Origin: Syntrophomonadaceae bacterium
GTDB lineage: Bacteria > Bacillota > PH28-bin88
Length of the DNA stretch: 64,000 nucleotides
NCBI GenBank assembly: GCA_018333865.1
Contig: JAGXSE010000037.1
Span: forward strand, 62,001 to 126,000
Direction of reading: 5' to 3'
Shown here: one piece after another, positions 44,718 to 56,344 of the stretch
How positions within the stretch are numbered: position 1 is the stretch's first letter
Layout of the letters: every line of letters starts with the position of its first letter
The notes under the pieces: generated by a model
Told to the model about the DNA's origin: nothing
What the model saw: the letters and a program-made list of their open reading frames with translations, nothing else
The model's database searches: none
Program-made: the position numbers and the translations under genes

Positions 44718-45289
44718 CGGCCTTTCTCCTTTGCGATATGAAAGATTTTTTGTATTTCCTGTCTCCTCTTAATTCCGTGGGGTATTAACTTCAAGATTCC
44801 TTTGGTGAACATCTTTAGTCCCAATGAAGAATCTTGCATATAGGTCCTGGTCTTAAGCTTATAACGCACCATCATCCCCAGTTCATATACCCGACCGAAA
44901 CTTTGCACCGAATCAAGAAAAGCGCCGTGAAATGCCGGGATATTTTTATCTGCTGGGGTGCTTGTTTCTAAAGACATTTTTTTAAGAATATCATTGATCC
45001 TTGAGATATCAATGTCATTAGGGCAGCGTGAATGACAGGTTTTACAGGACACGCAAACCCACATGGTATTAGACATGATTAGTTCATCTTTCAATCCTAA
45101 CTGAATATAACGGACAACCTGACTTGGGTGAACATCCATCGCAAATTCCATTGGACATCCGCCTGAGCATTTAGTGCACTGAAAACAACGGCTGATAGGT
45201 ACTGCGCACTTTTCCTCCATTTCTGCCAAAAAAGAATAAGAAGGCATCACCTTGATGGGTCTTGCCTCACAGGCCCCAGGGTATTCCAA
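44714..45289 (-). CDS. hdrC: Heterodisulfide reductase-like subunit HdrC
   Basis: About 191 residues with two ferredoxin motifs, CFQCTKCSGGCPM and CVSCKTCHSRCPN, followed by a helical tail, the normal HdrC layout passing electrons between HdrA and HdrB. The start is ambiguous: a TTG at 45289 has AGAGGTGA at workable spacing, whereas a GTG at 45298 touches that site. The ~90-base gap before it, from the end of acsE1, is the largest inside the cluster and includes a TATAAA that could serve as an internal promoter. Confidence 0.92.
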   Translation of the reverse strand: MEYPGACEARPIKVMPSYSFLAEMEEKCAVPISRCFQCTKCSGGCPMEFAMDVHPSQVVRYIQLGLKDELIMSNTMWVCVSCKTCHSRCPNDIDISRINDILKKMSLETSTPADKNIPAFHGAFLDSVQSFGRVYELGMMVRYKLKTRTYMQDSSLGLKMFTKGILKLIPHGIKRRQEIQKIFHIAKEKGR

Positions 45290-45380
45290 AAGCCTCACCT
45301 CTTTTCCTGAAAATAAAATAAAATAACATTAGCAATTAAAACACAATTATTTATAAGCCTTGCTGTGATAAAATTTTAAC

Positions 45381-47170
<1,790 letters not shown>

Positions 47171-47237
47171 TGCCTCCACTCCTTTTCTAACTGGCAAAAA
47201 ACCATGCCCGACGAATGTATAGCAATTGCCTTGCTCT

Positions 47238-47990
47238 TTATAAACCGCATTTTTTTAAGATTTCTTCTATTGCACCAACTGCGGAAGATTCCGCAGGCAA
47301 ATAAAACAAGGCTTTATTAGAAACATCGTATTCAACAACAAGGGGATCCAATGGCACAGCGCCGATTAATTCAATACCTGTTGCTTTGATTTCGTCCGCC
47401 AATTTTTCGATGCTATCAGCAACAGTCTTGGTAATTACCAAATAAATTTTTTCCACCTTTATTTCCATGTTCAAAACCAGCTGATAAACCCGCCCGGCCG
47501 AGCGTACACCTCGGACCGAAGAATCGCTGATAATGAACAGGTGATTAACTGCAGGGATAGTGCGTCGGCTGATGTGCTCTAAACCAGCTTCGTTATCCGC
47601 AATTAAAAAATCATAATTGTTGCCTAACACCTCTACCTGCTTGCGCAGCAAATCATTAGGGTAACAATAACACCCTGGGCCTTGGGGCCCTCCCATAACA
47701 AGCAAGTCAAAATGCTCTGCTTCTACTAAAGCTTGAAAAAGTTTATACTCAATAAATTTATCTTTTGTCATCCCTGCAGGTACTGCTTTTGGATTCTTGA
47801 CATCATCCAAAATATCGGCAATGGATGCAGTCACTTTTACCCCAAGAGCTTCATTAAGATTTGAGTTAGGATCAGCATCTACAGCCAATACGCTGCCTTT
47901 TTGCGAATTAACCAAATAACGGATAACAAGAGCGGCAAATGTGGTCTTGCCTGTTCCGCCTTTTCCTGCTACTGCAATGGTGACTGGCAA
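47238..47990 (-). CDS. cooC: CODH/ACS nickel-insertion ATPase CooC/AcsF
   Basis: A 250-residue MinD-type ATPase with the deviant Walker [10 protein letters not shown] at residues ~9-17 and the CxC metal motif in GPGCYCYPN. CooC proteins help put nickel into CODH or ACS. The start is TTG behind AAAGGAGAT. It is the only maturation ATPase in the cluster, although two CODH and two ACS genes are present. Confidence 0.94.
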   Translation of the reverse strand: MPVTIAVAGKGGTGKTTFAALVIRYLVNSQKGSVLAVDADPNSNLNEALGVKVTASIADILDDVKNPKAVPAGMTKDKFIEYKLFQALVEAEHFDLLVMGGPQGPGCYCYPNDLLRKQVEVLGNNYDFLIADNEAGLEHISRRTIPAVNHLFIISDSSVRGVRSAGRVYQLVLNMEIKVEKIYLVITKTVADSIEKLADEIKATGIELIGAVPLDPLVVEYDVSNKALFYLPAESSAVGAIEEILKKCGL

Positions 47991-48005
47991 AAAACCATCT
48001 CCTTT

Positions 48006-49922
48006 CTAATTTGTGTTTATAACTTTAACCGATGGAAAAAGATTCAAGTCTGTATGGGGCAGGAACATGGCTGCTACAAACTCCTCCATAAAATTGTTGT
48101 CTGAAGATAGTTCGATATAGGTCATCATTTTGCCAATTCTCTCTGTCTCTTGAAAAGCCTCTCTTGATAACAGAGATAGTTGGGCCCCTTTTACTGAGGT
48201 ATTCCCAACAAATTCATATTTATCGTGACTGATATCAGGCAACAAACCGATTTCTATTGCATCTTCAATGTTGAGATAATTGCCAAAACCTCCGGCAATC
48301 ATAATTTTGTCAACCTGTGAGAGATCCATCTGTACAGCTTTGAGGAGACTCTGGATGCCTGCAAAAATAGCTCCTTTTGACCTGATTACATTTTTGATAT
48401 CACCCTCGGTTAAGACAATGTCTTTGCCGCACTCAGTTTCTTGTGCCCATACCAGAACAAATTCCATACCTTCACTGTTTTTTCTTAATCTTGAAGTCTT
48501 TGCATCACTGTTAAACTTTCCAGTCCGGTCGATTAAACCGGCCTGTCGCAGTTTGGCAATGCTATCGATCAAACCAGAGCCACAAATACCCATGGGTTGT
48601 CGGTCGCCAATAGTCTTGATAAATACTTCCAAAGTATTCCGATCAATCAGAACTCTTTCAATGGCCCCCTTCATTGCCCTCATGCCAAAGGTTATGCCGC
48701 CCCCTTCAAAAGCAGGTCCTGCGGAACATGCACAACACATCAGCCAATCCTTGTTGCCTAACACAATTTCCCCGTTTGTACCGATGTCAATGAACAAAAC
48801 TGTTTCTTCCCTCTTAGCCATTTCAGTCGCCAATACGCCTGAGACAATATCACCGCCAACATAGCTTGCAACGGAGGGCATACAAAAGACCCGGGCATTC
48901 TCATTAAGATCCAGGCCAATTTCAGCAGCAGTTACCGGCAAATAATCAGTAATTACAGGAACATAAGGATCCAGGCGAATATATTTTGGCGAGAGGCCTA
49001 AGAAAAAATGTTCCATGGTGGTATTCCCAGCCACTACTGCTACATAGAGATCCTTCTTGCATGCGTTGTTACGGCTAAAAATTTTTTCCAGCAAATTATT
49101 AATAGTGTTGATCACTGCCTGATGCAGCTTTTGCAACCCATTAGTTTCGGAGGTGGCAAAAATCATCCGGGATATAACGTCATCTCCGTATAGAGCCTGC
49201 TTATTATAGGTTCCCGTTTGGTCAACAACCTGGCCGGTAACCATATCGACCAGCCATAAAACTACTGTAGTAGTGCCAATATCTATAGCTAAGCCGTAGG
49301 CTGGAGTTTCAGAGTGCCCAGGTTCGATGCGGACTATTTCGGATGTGGAGCCATTTAGAGAAACCAGGGTGACTGTGATTCTCCAGTCTCCTTGCCGTAA
49401 CGTCTCGGTTAACATCCTCATGCCGGCTAAACTGATCGTGATATCTTTTTCCACTCTGTATTTTTTGATTTCGTTTTTCACGCGAACCCAGTCACTGGTA
49501 TTTTCTTCTCTTGTCGGGGGCTTCAGCTCTAAAAAAAGTTTTGTGCATAATGGTTTAAAGGCAAAGCCTTTTGTCAAGTCATATTTTTTTTCTGCTAAGA
49601 GTACAGGGCTTTTCCCCAATAACACTTGATGTTCAACCAGGCGGGAATCTTTCGGGACTTCAATAACTAAATTACCTGCAACCCTGGCCTGGCATGCTAT
49701 CACATAGCCTTGCTCTCTCAGTTTTAATGATATTCTGCTCTCATTCCGGTAGTCGATTTTTCCTTGTTTCAGTTTTACTGCACAACGGCCACAAGTACCG
49801 ATAGCACCGCAAGTGCTCTTAAGCTCAATCCCTGCTAGCGCAGCAGCTTGAAGTATTGTGGTGCCAGGCTCTACCAATACCGCAACATCATCGGGATAAA
49901 ACGCAACAAAATACTTGTTCAA
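48006..49922 (-). CDS. Reductive activator of the corrinoid protein (RACo, ASKHA family)
   Basis: 638 residues. The N-terminal 2Fe-2S ferredoxin domain has CGAIGTCGRC with a later CQA; the C-terminal ASKHA ATPase has AIDIGTTTVVLWLVD and IDIGTNGEIVLGN. This is the acetogen activator that uses ATP to return oxidised Co(II) corrinoid to Co(I). It starts with TTG after GGAGTGA. Its position between acsC1 and cooC is the normal one. Confidence 0.94.
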   Translation of the reverse strand: MNKYFVAFYPDDVAVLVEPGTTILQAAALAGIELKSTCGAIGTCGRCAVKLKQGKIDYRNESRISLKLREQGYVIACQARVAGNLVIEVPKDSRLVEHQVLLGKSPVLLAEKKYDLTKGFAFKPLCTKLFLELKPPTREENTSDWVRVKNEIKKYRVEKDITISLAGMRMLTETLRQGDWRITVTLVSLNGSTSEIVRIEPGHSETPAYGLAIDIGTTTVVLWLVDMVTGQVVDQTGTYNKQALYGDDVISRMIFATSETNGLQKLHQAVINTINNLLEKIFSRNNACKKDLYVAVVAGNTTMEHFFLGLSPKYIRLDPYVPVITDYLPVTAAEIGLDLNENARVFCMPSVASYVGGDIVSGVLATEMAKREETVLFIDIGTNGEIVLGNKDWLMCCACSAGPAFEGGGITFGMRAMKGAIERVLIDRNTLEVFIKTIGDRQPMGICGSGLIDSIAKLRQAGLIDRTGKFNSDAKTSRLRKNSEGMEFVLVWAQETECGKDIVLTEGDIKNVIRSKGAIFAGIQSLLKAVQMDLSQVDKIMIAGGFGNYLNIEDAIEIGLLPDISHDKYEFVGNTSVKGAQLSLLSREAFQETERIGKMMTYIELSSDNNFMEEFVAAMFLPHTDLNLFPSVKVINTN

Positions 49923-49956
49923 CTAAGATCACTCCAGCATTATTTACCACAATAAG

Positions 49957-51309
49957 TCAGGATGCAAACTGGTTTTTTGCAAAGGGTACTATGCCGGAAG
50001 CTTCTCTTGGCCCTACTATAACATTCCAGCCGGTAACCTCCTCCAGTTTACCCTTTAAAACAGCTACGGAACCAGGAATAATAAGCTTCCTATGCGATAC
50101 CTTGCCTTCAACCTCAAGTTTTTTCATCACGCTAGCTATTTTATCTGCATCAAACTTTCCATCAGCATAAGCAGTTAACACTGAAAGTCCATCGGTATCT
50201 ACGGATATGATATAACTCGGAATCCTGCTTGTCTCGACTTCTCCCTCAACTAAAAAATACGTCAAAGAAAAATTTGTGGTAACATAAACAGGAGACTCTG
50301 CATTAACCGCACCAATTGCATGAAGTTTTTGTTCTACCTTGATCGGTACTTGCGGATCAGTATAAAGGTTTTGTCTCCAGGTCAGCAAGGGTAAAAGTTG
50401 TTCACTGGCAAATGTTTTTATAAATACCAGACTGGCATATTTGGCAATAAAATTTGCTGCTTGCACAGCTTCTGCCAAGGGATCGCTTTCTGTGGTAAAG
50501 GCGATGAGCGGATAACCAAAGTTGCGAAATCGCTTAGTGATCGCTAAACGCCTGATTTGGGTAAAATGGGCAATTGCCTTTGAAGTCTCGCGGACACCAG
50601 GATCTATTACTAATTGTTTATGGCCCAGGGCAACTATCTTTTCAACCAGTTCCGATAGCGCATCCAGGCCATTGGCAACTACAGCCAGCGGGCAGTTGTT
50701 GGTTTTAGCAAGGCCTGTCATTTTTTCGTAGTTTAAATTGTTGGCAGCATATAATAAAGGTTTTTGCAGCCCAGCTACTTCTAAAGCTGCGGCCATATTT
50801 TCAACGTCGTCCGAGATTAAGACTAAAGGCTTGCCAGAGAGAGATGCAACTTTAACAGCTTTGACAAAAGATCCCTGATCACCGGAGGTGTTTTTAATTG
50901 CAATAAACTGTGTTTTATACTCCAATCCGACTCTTTGCCATGATTGATTTGCGATAGCGGAGATTCTTTCTTCCAGGGCATGATCGTTATCGTCCAGCTG
51001 GATAGCGATAGCTGTTTCCTGATAAAATTTCTTGTCATGACGGAAAAGCTCGGTTTCGCCACCTAGTTCATAAGCTGCAGCACCATTACCAATTGTAATT
51101 TTAGCAATCGGAGGGGCGGAAGCCGATGCCAAAACTGCTCTTGCTTCATCTGTAACGTAAGGGCAGGAATCCAAGGAGGCCTTTCCACTGGCCAGATTCA
51201 TGGCAAAGGCTAGGCAGGTAGGTGGACCACATTCGCCACAATTTTTTTTAGGAAGCTGTTTATAGATTTCCAACCCAGTTAAACCCATTGCTCCTATTAT
51301 TCCTTTCAT
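49957..51309 (-). CDS. acsC: Corrinoid/iron-sulfur protein large subunit (copy 1)
   Basis: 450 residues. The N-terminal 4Fe-4S motif is CGECGPPTCLAFAMNLASGKASLDSCPY (key Cys at about 24, 27, 32 and 49); the central barrel and the C-terminal B12-binding end (GPREASGIVPFAKNQ) match acetogen AcsC closely. ATG at 51309 has no clear ribosome site; the next ATG (MGLTGLEIYKQLPKK) is seven codons on and has AGGAG only two bases before it. A hairpin precedes the gene. Confidence 0.94.
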   Translation of the reverse strand: MKGIIGAMGLTGLEIYKQLPKKNCGECGPPTCLAFAMNLASGKASLDSCPYVTDEARAVLASASAPPIAKITIGNGAAAYELGGETELFRHDKKFYQETAIAIQLDDNDHALEERISAIANQSWQRVGLEYKTQFIAIKNTSGDQGSFVKAVKVASLSGKPLVLISDDVENMAAALEVAGLQKPLLYAANNLNYEKMTGLAKTNNCPLAVVANGLDALSELVEKIVALGHKQLVIDPGVRETSKAIAHFTQIRRLAITKRFRNFGYPLIAFTTESDPLAEAVQAANFIAKYASLVFIKTFASEQLLPLLTWRQNLYTDPQVPIKVEQKLHAIGAVNAESPVYVTTNFSLTYFLVEGEVETSRIPSYIISVDTDGLSVLTAYADGKFDADKIASVMKKLEVEGKVSHRKLIIPGSVAVLKGKLEEVTGWNVIVGPREASGIVPFAKNQFAS

Positions 51310-51320
51310 GACACTTATTA

Positions 51321-51365
51321 GAGGTTGAGCCCTCAGGATTAAATTTAAAAGCTCTCTAAAACCTC
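51321..51365. other. Two-part inverted repeat between acsB and acsC1
   Basis: GAGGTTGAGC (51321-51330) can pair with GCTC (51351-51354) and AACCTC (51360-51365), with a five-base internal bulge, in the 59-base gap before acsC1. No T run follows. It could set the relative expression of the genes on either side or mark a processing site. Confidence 0.5.
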
Positions 51366-51368
51366 AAA

Positions 51369-53552
51369 TTAGATTAAGGGATCCATATTGAAAGCTGGGT
51401 GTCCTTTCTCCTCTAAAAACGGAAGAATTTCTTCGACTGTTACACCGATGGTTTCATCCGCAATTTTATCAATAAATTCTTCCCCTAAACCTTCTTCAAT
51501 ACTGCGACGGATAAAATCCTCATGCAAAAACTCTTTTAATGACTTGGGCATCCAGACAATTCGCCCCAGACCACCGTCAGCCTTAAGAAACTTGCGGGAT
51601 AGGAGGTAGGAGCGACCAATTCCCATGAAACCAGGTGTCTGCACACCGCCACCGACCAATCCGGCCAGGGTAGAGAAGGTCATTCCGGACGGCGTATTGC
51701 CGGCATAATCACGGGTTGTAATCATGAGCCCATTCGCCTCCGGTACAATAGCCAGAATTGCTTCAAAACAGCCGCAAGAAGTCATTGGCTTGTCCATCAA
51801 TGTATACAGGTTAACCTCTTCTACGTTGCGGTTGGAAGTCTCGGCAACATAATCGTTAACCTCCTGCCACATCCCGCGCTCAAGGTCAATTGGCTTATTT
51901 TTTCTAACCGGTCTGTTTGGGCCGTTCGGGTCGATTTCATAAGAAGCCCTGGCATCGAGCCAGCTGACCGCACCACAAAGGCCCACCCGCTCAGGGGAAA
52001 CAATACAGACATGGTTTGGCGCGAACGACTGGCACAGAGTACAGGAATACAGGACATCTACCACTTCATCGGTTAAGCCCTTAAGGCGAGCATCTCTGGC
52101 TTTATAACGATCCCTGGCCACAGTGAGCATCTGTTCCACTTTTTCCCTGTCTGTTAACAGGATCACCTCTACCCGGTCCACAATAGCCGGGAAGTCGTTT
52201 TTGAACTTGGCTACCAGTATTTCACCTAGATGGCGGAGGTTAAATCCTTTGGTTCTGGCTTCCTTGGAAATACGGAGCCAGCACAGATCCCGCTGCGCTA
52301 CGTGCCAGAGTCCCTCGCCGTAGTTGACAAAATAGTGAATGCGTCTTTCCAGCACGCTCTCAAAATCTTCCTGCATTTTGCGGCCAAAGATTTTAACAAT
52401 AATGCCTAAGGGCAATTTCCCGCCTTCAGGTAGTTCATCAAGGTCTGGTCCAAGCAAGGTAACCCTGCCGTCTGTAATCTCCCCCTCCTGTACCATTTGC
52501 ACCAACTCAAAGGCCGGCGTGCGTCCCCCGCCAAATTCCACGAACATTTCATCCTTACGGATGGTTTCACCTTCGAAGGATGGGCCATAGTTTACCGGGA
52601 TGGGTATTTCTACAATTTTAAGCTTGATGCCCCGCAGTTCCAGACAATAACTTACGATATTCTCGTAATCGGGATGAGACACATACCAACCAGGAATTTC
52701 TTCTTCCAGTTTTGTATCACAGATGACAGGAAATCCGAGGAAAATGGCCGCAAAATGGGCAGCAACCTGAACATCATCGATTCCCCCAAGGTGTAAAACG
52801 AAAGCATTTACCCGCCGATGCTGGTAGCTTCGATGTTCTTCACGCAGACCGGGAGCAATGCCGCCAAAAGCCATGCCGGCCCGCAGCGCATAGTTTACAG
52901 CATGAATAACCTGGGTAAAATTGCCCAGAGGAAAAGCTATATAGTCCACACCCAGCTTCATGTTCTGCTCCAGCAGCTGTTCGATTACCTCATTAACGAG
53001 GAAAATCATCATTCCTTTTGACTGCAGTTCCTGAATAATCTTAGCGGCAGCTTCGCTGGTGCGGGCTTTCCCGATGATAATAGCCTGCCCTGGAATGGTC
53101 CAATCTACTAGTTGAATGCCGAATTTACGCAAGAAAGGGTCACCCAAAAATCCAGTCCAGGGTGACACGTGAGGCTTGGCACCACGAAGATAACGCAAGG
53201 CCTCGACAATCTCGGCGGCATAGGCTGTCGCCTCACCACATAAAAGAGCGTTAGATAAATTCAGTTCCTCTTTCAGTTGGGAGCGCATCCTGTTTAAAAT
53301 TGGCGGCAACTCGCCTAGACGGGTGACTTTCTCACCCGAAAGACATGTGATTACCGGCAAAAAATACGCCGTATCCGGAAAAGACACCGGCTCGTTTTGC
53401 CCATAGCAGCGAATGGCTTGGCTTAGCAAAATCTCCGCATAACCGGTAGCGATAATTGCCCCGTTTAAGGCGCGGCCAAACAGTTTGTGGGGAGATTTTC
53501 CCAAGGTAGAGAGTGCGTCACTGTAAATTTCCTCAAAGGCAGTCGTTGGCAT
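51369..53552 (-). CDS. acsB: CO dehydrogenase/acetyl-CoA synthase, beta subunit (full bacterial form)
   Basis: 727 residues, the usual bacterial length, including the ~310-residue N-terminal CODH-contacting domain missing in archaeal CdhC. The A-cluster cysteines are in CTLCQSFAPNHVC near residue 503, GLCGAVSW, and TSCGCFEA near 592. It joins methyl, CO and CoA to acetyl-CoA at a Ni-Ni-4Fe4S centre. ATG at 53552 follows GAAGGGAG; seven upstream residues in frame are not conserved. Confidence 0.97.
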   Translation of the reverse strand: MPTTAFEEIYSDALSTLGKSPHKLFGRALNGAIIATGYAEILLSQAIRCYGQNEPVSFPDTAYFLPVITCLSGEKVTRLGELPPILNRMRSQLKEELNLSNALLCGEATAYAAEIVEALRYLRGAKPHVSPWTGFLGDPFLRKFGIQLVDWTIPGQAIIIGKARTSEAAAKIIQELQSKGMMIFLVNEVIEQLLEQNMKLGVDYIAFPLGNFTQVIHAVNYALRAGMAFGGIAPGLREEHRSYQHRRVNAFVLHLGGIDDVQVAAHFAAIFLGFPVICDTKLEEEIPGWYVSHPDYENIVSYCLELRGIKLKIVEIPIPVNYGPSFEGETIRKDEMFVEFGGGRTPAFELVQMVQEGEITDGRVTLLGPDLDELPEGGKLPLGIIVKIFGRKMQEDFESVLERRIHYFVNYGEGLWHVAQRDLCWLRISKEARTKGFNLRHLGEILVAKFKNDFPAIVDRVEVILLTDREKVEQMLTVARDRYKARDARLKGLTDEVVDVLYSCTLCQSFAPNHVCIVSPERVGLCGAVSWLDARASYEIDPNGPNRPVRKNKPIDLERGMWQEVNDYVAETSNRNVEEVNLYTLMDKPMTSCGCFEAILAIVPEANGLMITTRDYAGNTPSGMTFSTLAGLVGGGVQTPGFMGIGRSYLLSRKFLKADGGLGRIVWMPKSLKEFLHEDFIRRSIEEGLGEEFIDKIADETIGVTVEEILPFLEEKGHPAFNMDPLI

Positions 53553-53579
53553 ACTTTTTCTCCCTTCGCCCAATTTCCG

Positions 53580-56276
53580 CTACCAGGTAGCCGTAAGTGA
53601 TGTGCCGAATTTTTGAGCAGCCTCTCCATGAATCCTCAGTTTCCATGAGCGTGCCTGCAACGCAGCCATAATTTCTTCTGCCGCCCGCAGCGGATCTGTT
53701 TCCCAGATAAAATGGCCGCCGAAGACGTCCTGCGCAATGTCCAGCAAAAGACCATTGACCAGGCCGCTACCGAGAACCGGAGGAATAACACCGACATGGA
53801 CAGGCAGGCCCATGGCTACATTCCAGGAACCTATAGACAGGGATTTCTCCGTCATTGCTTCCGGCGCACTGGCAGCAAATGGGATTTTGGGAGTATCGAC
53901 ACCCAGATCATTAGCAATGGCTGTAGCCAGGTCGGCAGCTCTGGTGTTGTCTACACAGGAGCCCATATGAAACACAAGCGGCAGGCCGCCCTGAAGTTTT
54001 TGGGCATTAGCCTCCTCCAAGCGCCGCAGGAAGGCTTTCAGCCCCTCTCCGGCATAAATCTCAACTGCCTCAGGGGTGAGCAGTCCAAGCTTTGCAAAGG
54101 CTCCGGCGGCACAGCCGGTAGCCAATAAAAAGACATCTTTCTTAGCTAACGATTTGGCTATAGTAATATAACTGTTGTCCTGAGTAGTCTTTAAATTGTT
54201 GCATCCAGCAAACAGCACCACACCGCGCAGTTCTCCGCACTTCAACGCTTCAGTCAGCACACTAACCGGAGCAGCGGGGTTCAGCGCTGAAAACAGGTCG
54301 TAAAGGGTTTCCAGGCTGAATCCGGCGACCACCTTGGATTTGACTGCCGGAATAAAGCAAGGCGTACCTGCTCGTTCCCGGTAAGCTGCAATCGCCAGGC
54401 GGATTACATCCTTGGCTTTAAGCAGTGCATTTTCTGTGGTAAAGTCTAAATAATGGGAGCCTGGGATACGGGCATTTTTAGCTGTCGTGACTATCCGTGT
54501 CTTGAAGCACTCGGCAACTGCCTGAACGCTGGGCATAATACACTGTACATCCACCACCATCACATCTAAGGCCCCAGTCATAATCGGCAGCTCCTGGGAC
54601 ATAAAATTGGTTGCCAGCGGTACACCCTGGCGCATCAAGACCTCGTTACCGGTACAGCAGACACCCATTAACTGGATACCATTGGCTCCGGCCTCTTCCG
54701 CCTCTTTTTCCAGCTCCCGCGCTGCCCGGACAATCATTTCCGACAAGAGCGGGTTATGACCATGAACAGCAATGTTAACCTTTGTCTGATCTATCACACC
54801 CAGGTTAGCCTCAGTATAGACCGGAACGGGAACACCAAAGAGCACATCAGAAAGGTCAGTCCCTACATGCATTCCGGCAAAATCAGCCAGTGCCGCCTCC
54901 AGTGTTTTAAAAACCAGGCTGACCGGATCTGCATCCATCCCCAAGTGGGTCTGGCTCATGGCGGTGGCGATAGTGTCAAAAATGCTGGTCGGCAAAATAT
55001 CTGTCTCCCGGAACTTTTTGACGCGGTCAGGTGTAACTACCTTCTCCACCCACTGCAGGTAGCCATCGCTCAGACGGCCGTATTCCGCCAGGCCGCAATC
55101 CACCACATCGCGCAAAATATCTATATTATCGCGCCCTAGTGTCGAAATGCCCAGCCTTTCTGCTATGGCCAATAATTTTTGCGGACTGGAGATTTTGTAA
55201 TCTCCAGATCTCCCCTCCGCCACTGACTTCAAAGTGAGCAGGATATGCTTGGCATGATCCGAATGGGCTGCCGTACCACCAAGAACGGAACGAAGCAAAT
55301 TACGAGCTACAATGGTGTAAGCGGTAGCGCCGCAGACGCCTTTAGGGGCGGCGGATGTGATCTGGCACGGCCCCTGGATACAAATACGGCAACAAATGCC
55401 AGTATCACCGTAGCGGCACTGGGGCTGTTGCGCCAAATAGCGATCATAGGCGGTAGCGACCGGTAATTTCCTAGCCAACATCCCTTGCACTGCAGGGTCG
55501 GCAGACCTTTGCCGGTCCTCTGCCAGGCTGGTGGCCGTCGCAACTGCTTCCCGGTGCAGCTCGCCCGCGAAGTGCAGGATCGTGTCTTTAAGTTCCCGGT
55601 CCATCTTCATGCTGCCGGTACAGGGATAATTGTGCCATTTGTTGCCAACTATTTCCGCCAGTTTCTCGTCATCCGGCACCCCAGCCAGGTTGCGGGCAAC
55701 AAAATAGGCCGCTCCGCATGGAGAACTTTGCACAACTCTCGCTTCCTGGATTACCCCGTCCAGCTTTTTGATGCTGAATTGGGGATAACCGATCCGAAAA
55801 TAGCGGATAAACTTGTTAACCTCCGGATGCACTGCATTTTCCCGCAACGCGCAAAATGGTTTGGGGAAAACAATCTCCAAACTAGTTCCACGGGCCTTTT
55901 GCTCTACCTGACGGCGTGCGCCACCTTGTAACCAAAGCGGATCCTCTAGCGGTACAACCAGTGCTTTAACACCAGCCTGGACACAAAGCTCCGGCAAGGA
56001 AAGCAAAATGTCTTGATGCAGGTTGATAGCCAGTACAGTATGCACGCCGTTTAAAGCAGAAACAGGCGGCAGGTACTGGATCGGGTCTTCTTCCAGCATC
56101 ACCGGCAGATTATTGGGCTGTTCCCAGACCAAGACAATGTCCCGGGAATAATTCAAGTCGTACTGCCGACGACATTCGGTGCAGTCGGTACAACCGGTGC
56201 AAAATTTTTCCACATCCTGCAGGTGGCTATGAATTTTTTGGCCGAAGGACCCGCTATATAAAATAGCTATTTTCAC
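53580..56276 (-). CDS. acsA: CODH catalytic subunit (AcsA/CooS) fused to an N-terminal DUF166-like domain
   Basis: 898 residues. Residues ~1-235 are a DUF166-like domain: start MKIAILYSGSFG, Cys at 26, 29, 32 and 35 (CTGCTDCTEC), SSPCGAAY near 185 and YPCTGSM near 217, leading into DTILHFAGELHREAV. From ~240 a complete bacterial CODH follows: D/B cluster CRYGDTGICCRICIQGPC near 285-303, and C-cluster ligands in HGHNPLL, GVCCTGN, DVQCIMPS, FAGCNNLK, ATGCAAGA and MGSCVDN. All six are present, so CO/CO2 chemistry is expected. GTG at 56276 behind AAGGAGG is chosen. No stop separates the two domains. Confidence 0.92.
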   Translation of the reverse strand: MKIAILYSGSFGQKIHSHLQDVEKFCTGCTDCTECRRQYDLNYSRDIVLVWEQPNNLPVMLEEDPIQYLPPVSALNGVHTVLAINLHQDILLSLPELCVQAGVKALVVPLEDPLWLQGGARRQVEQKARGTSLEIVFPKPFCALRENAVHPEVNKFIRYFRIGYPQFSIKKLDGVIQEARVVQSSPCGAAYFVARNLAGVPDDEKLAEIVGNKWHNYPCTGSMKMDRELKDTILHFAGELHREAVATATSLAEDRQRSADPAVQGMLARKLPVATAYDRYLAQQPQCRYGDTGICCRICIQGPCQITSAAPKGVCGATAYTIVARNLLRSVLGGTAAHSDHAKHILLTLKSVAEGRSGDYKISSPQKLLAIAERLGISTLGRDNIDILRDVVDCGLAEYGRLSDGYLQWVEKVVTPDRVKKFRETDILPTSIFDTIATAMSQTHLGMDADPVSLVFKTLEAALADFAGMHVGTDLSDVLFGVPVPVYTEANLGVIDQTKVNIAVHGHNPLLSEMIVRAARELEKEAEEAGANGIQLMGVCCTGNEVLMRQGVPLATNFMSQELPIMTGALDVMVVDVQCIMPSVQAVAECFKTRIVTTAKNARIPGSHYLDFTTENALLKAKDVIRLAIAAYRERAGTPCFIPAVKSKVVAGFSLETLYDLFSALNPAAPVSVLTEALKCGELRGVVLFAGCNNLKTTQDNSYITIAKSLAKKDVFLLATGCAAGAFAKLGLLTPEAVEIYAGEGLKAFLRRLEEANAQKLQGGLPLVFHMGSCVDNTRAADLATAIANDLGVDTPKIPFAASAPEAMTEKSLSIGSWNVAMGLPVHVGVIPPVLGSGLVNGLLLDIAQDVFGGHFIWETDPLRAAEEIMAALQARSWKLRIHGEAAQKFGTSLTATW

Positions 56277-56344
56277 TTTGGCTGCCTCCTTGTTACTGTC
56301 CACGCCGTCAGATCTAAGCAATCATTCAACTGGTTTCACAAACC

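Noticed and set aside
53580-56276. The DUF166-CODH fusion as a missed stop or selenocysteine TGA
   Set aside because: The frame is continuous with no in-frame TGA, and the key positions are ordinary Cys codons. Misassembly can only be excluded with reads.
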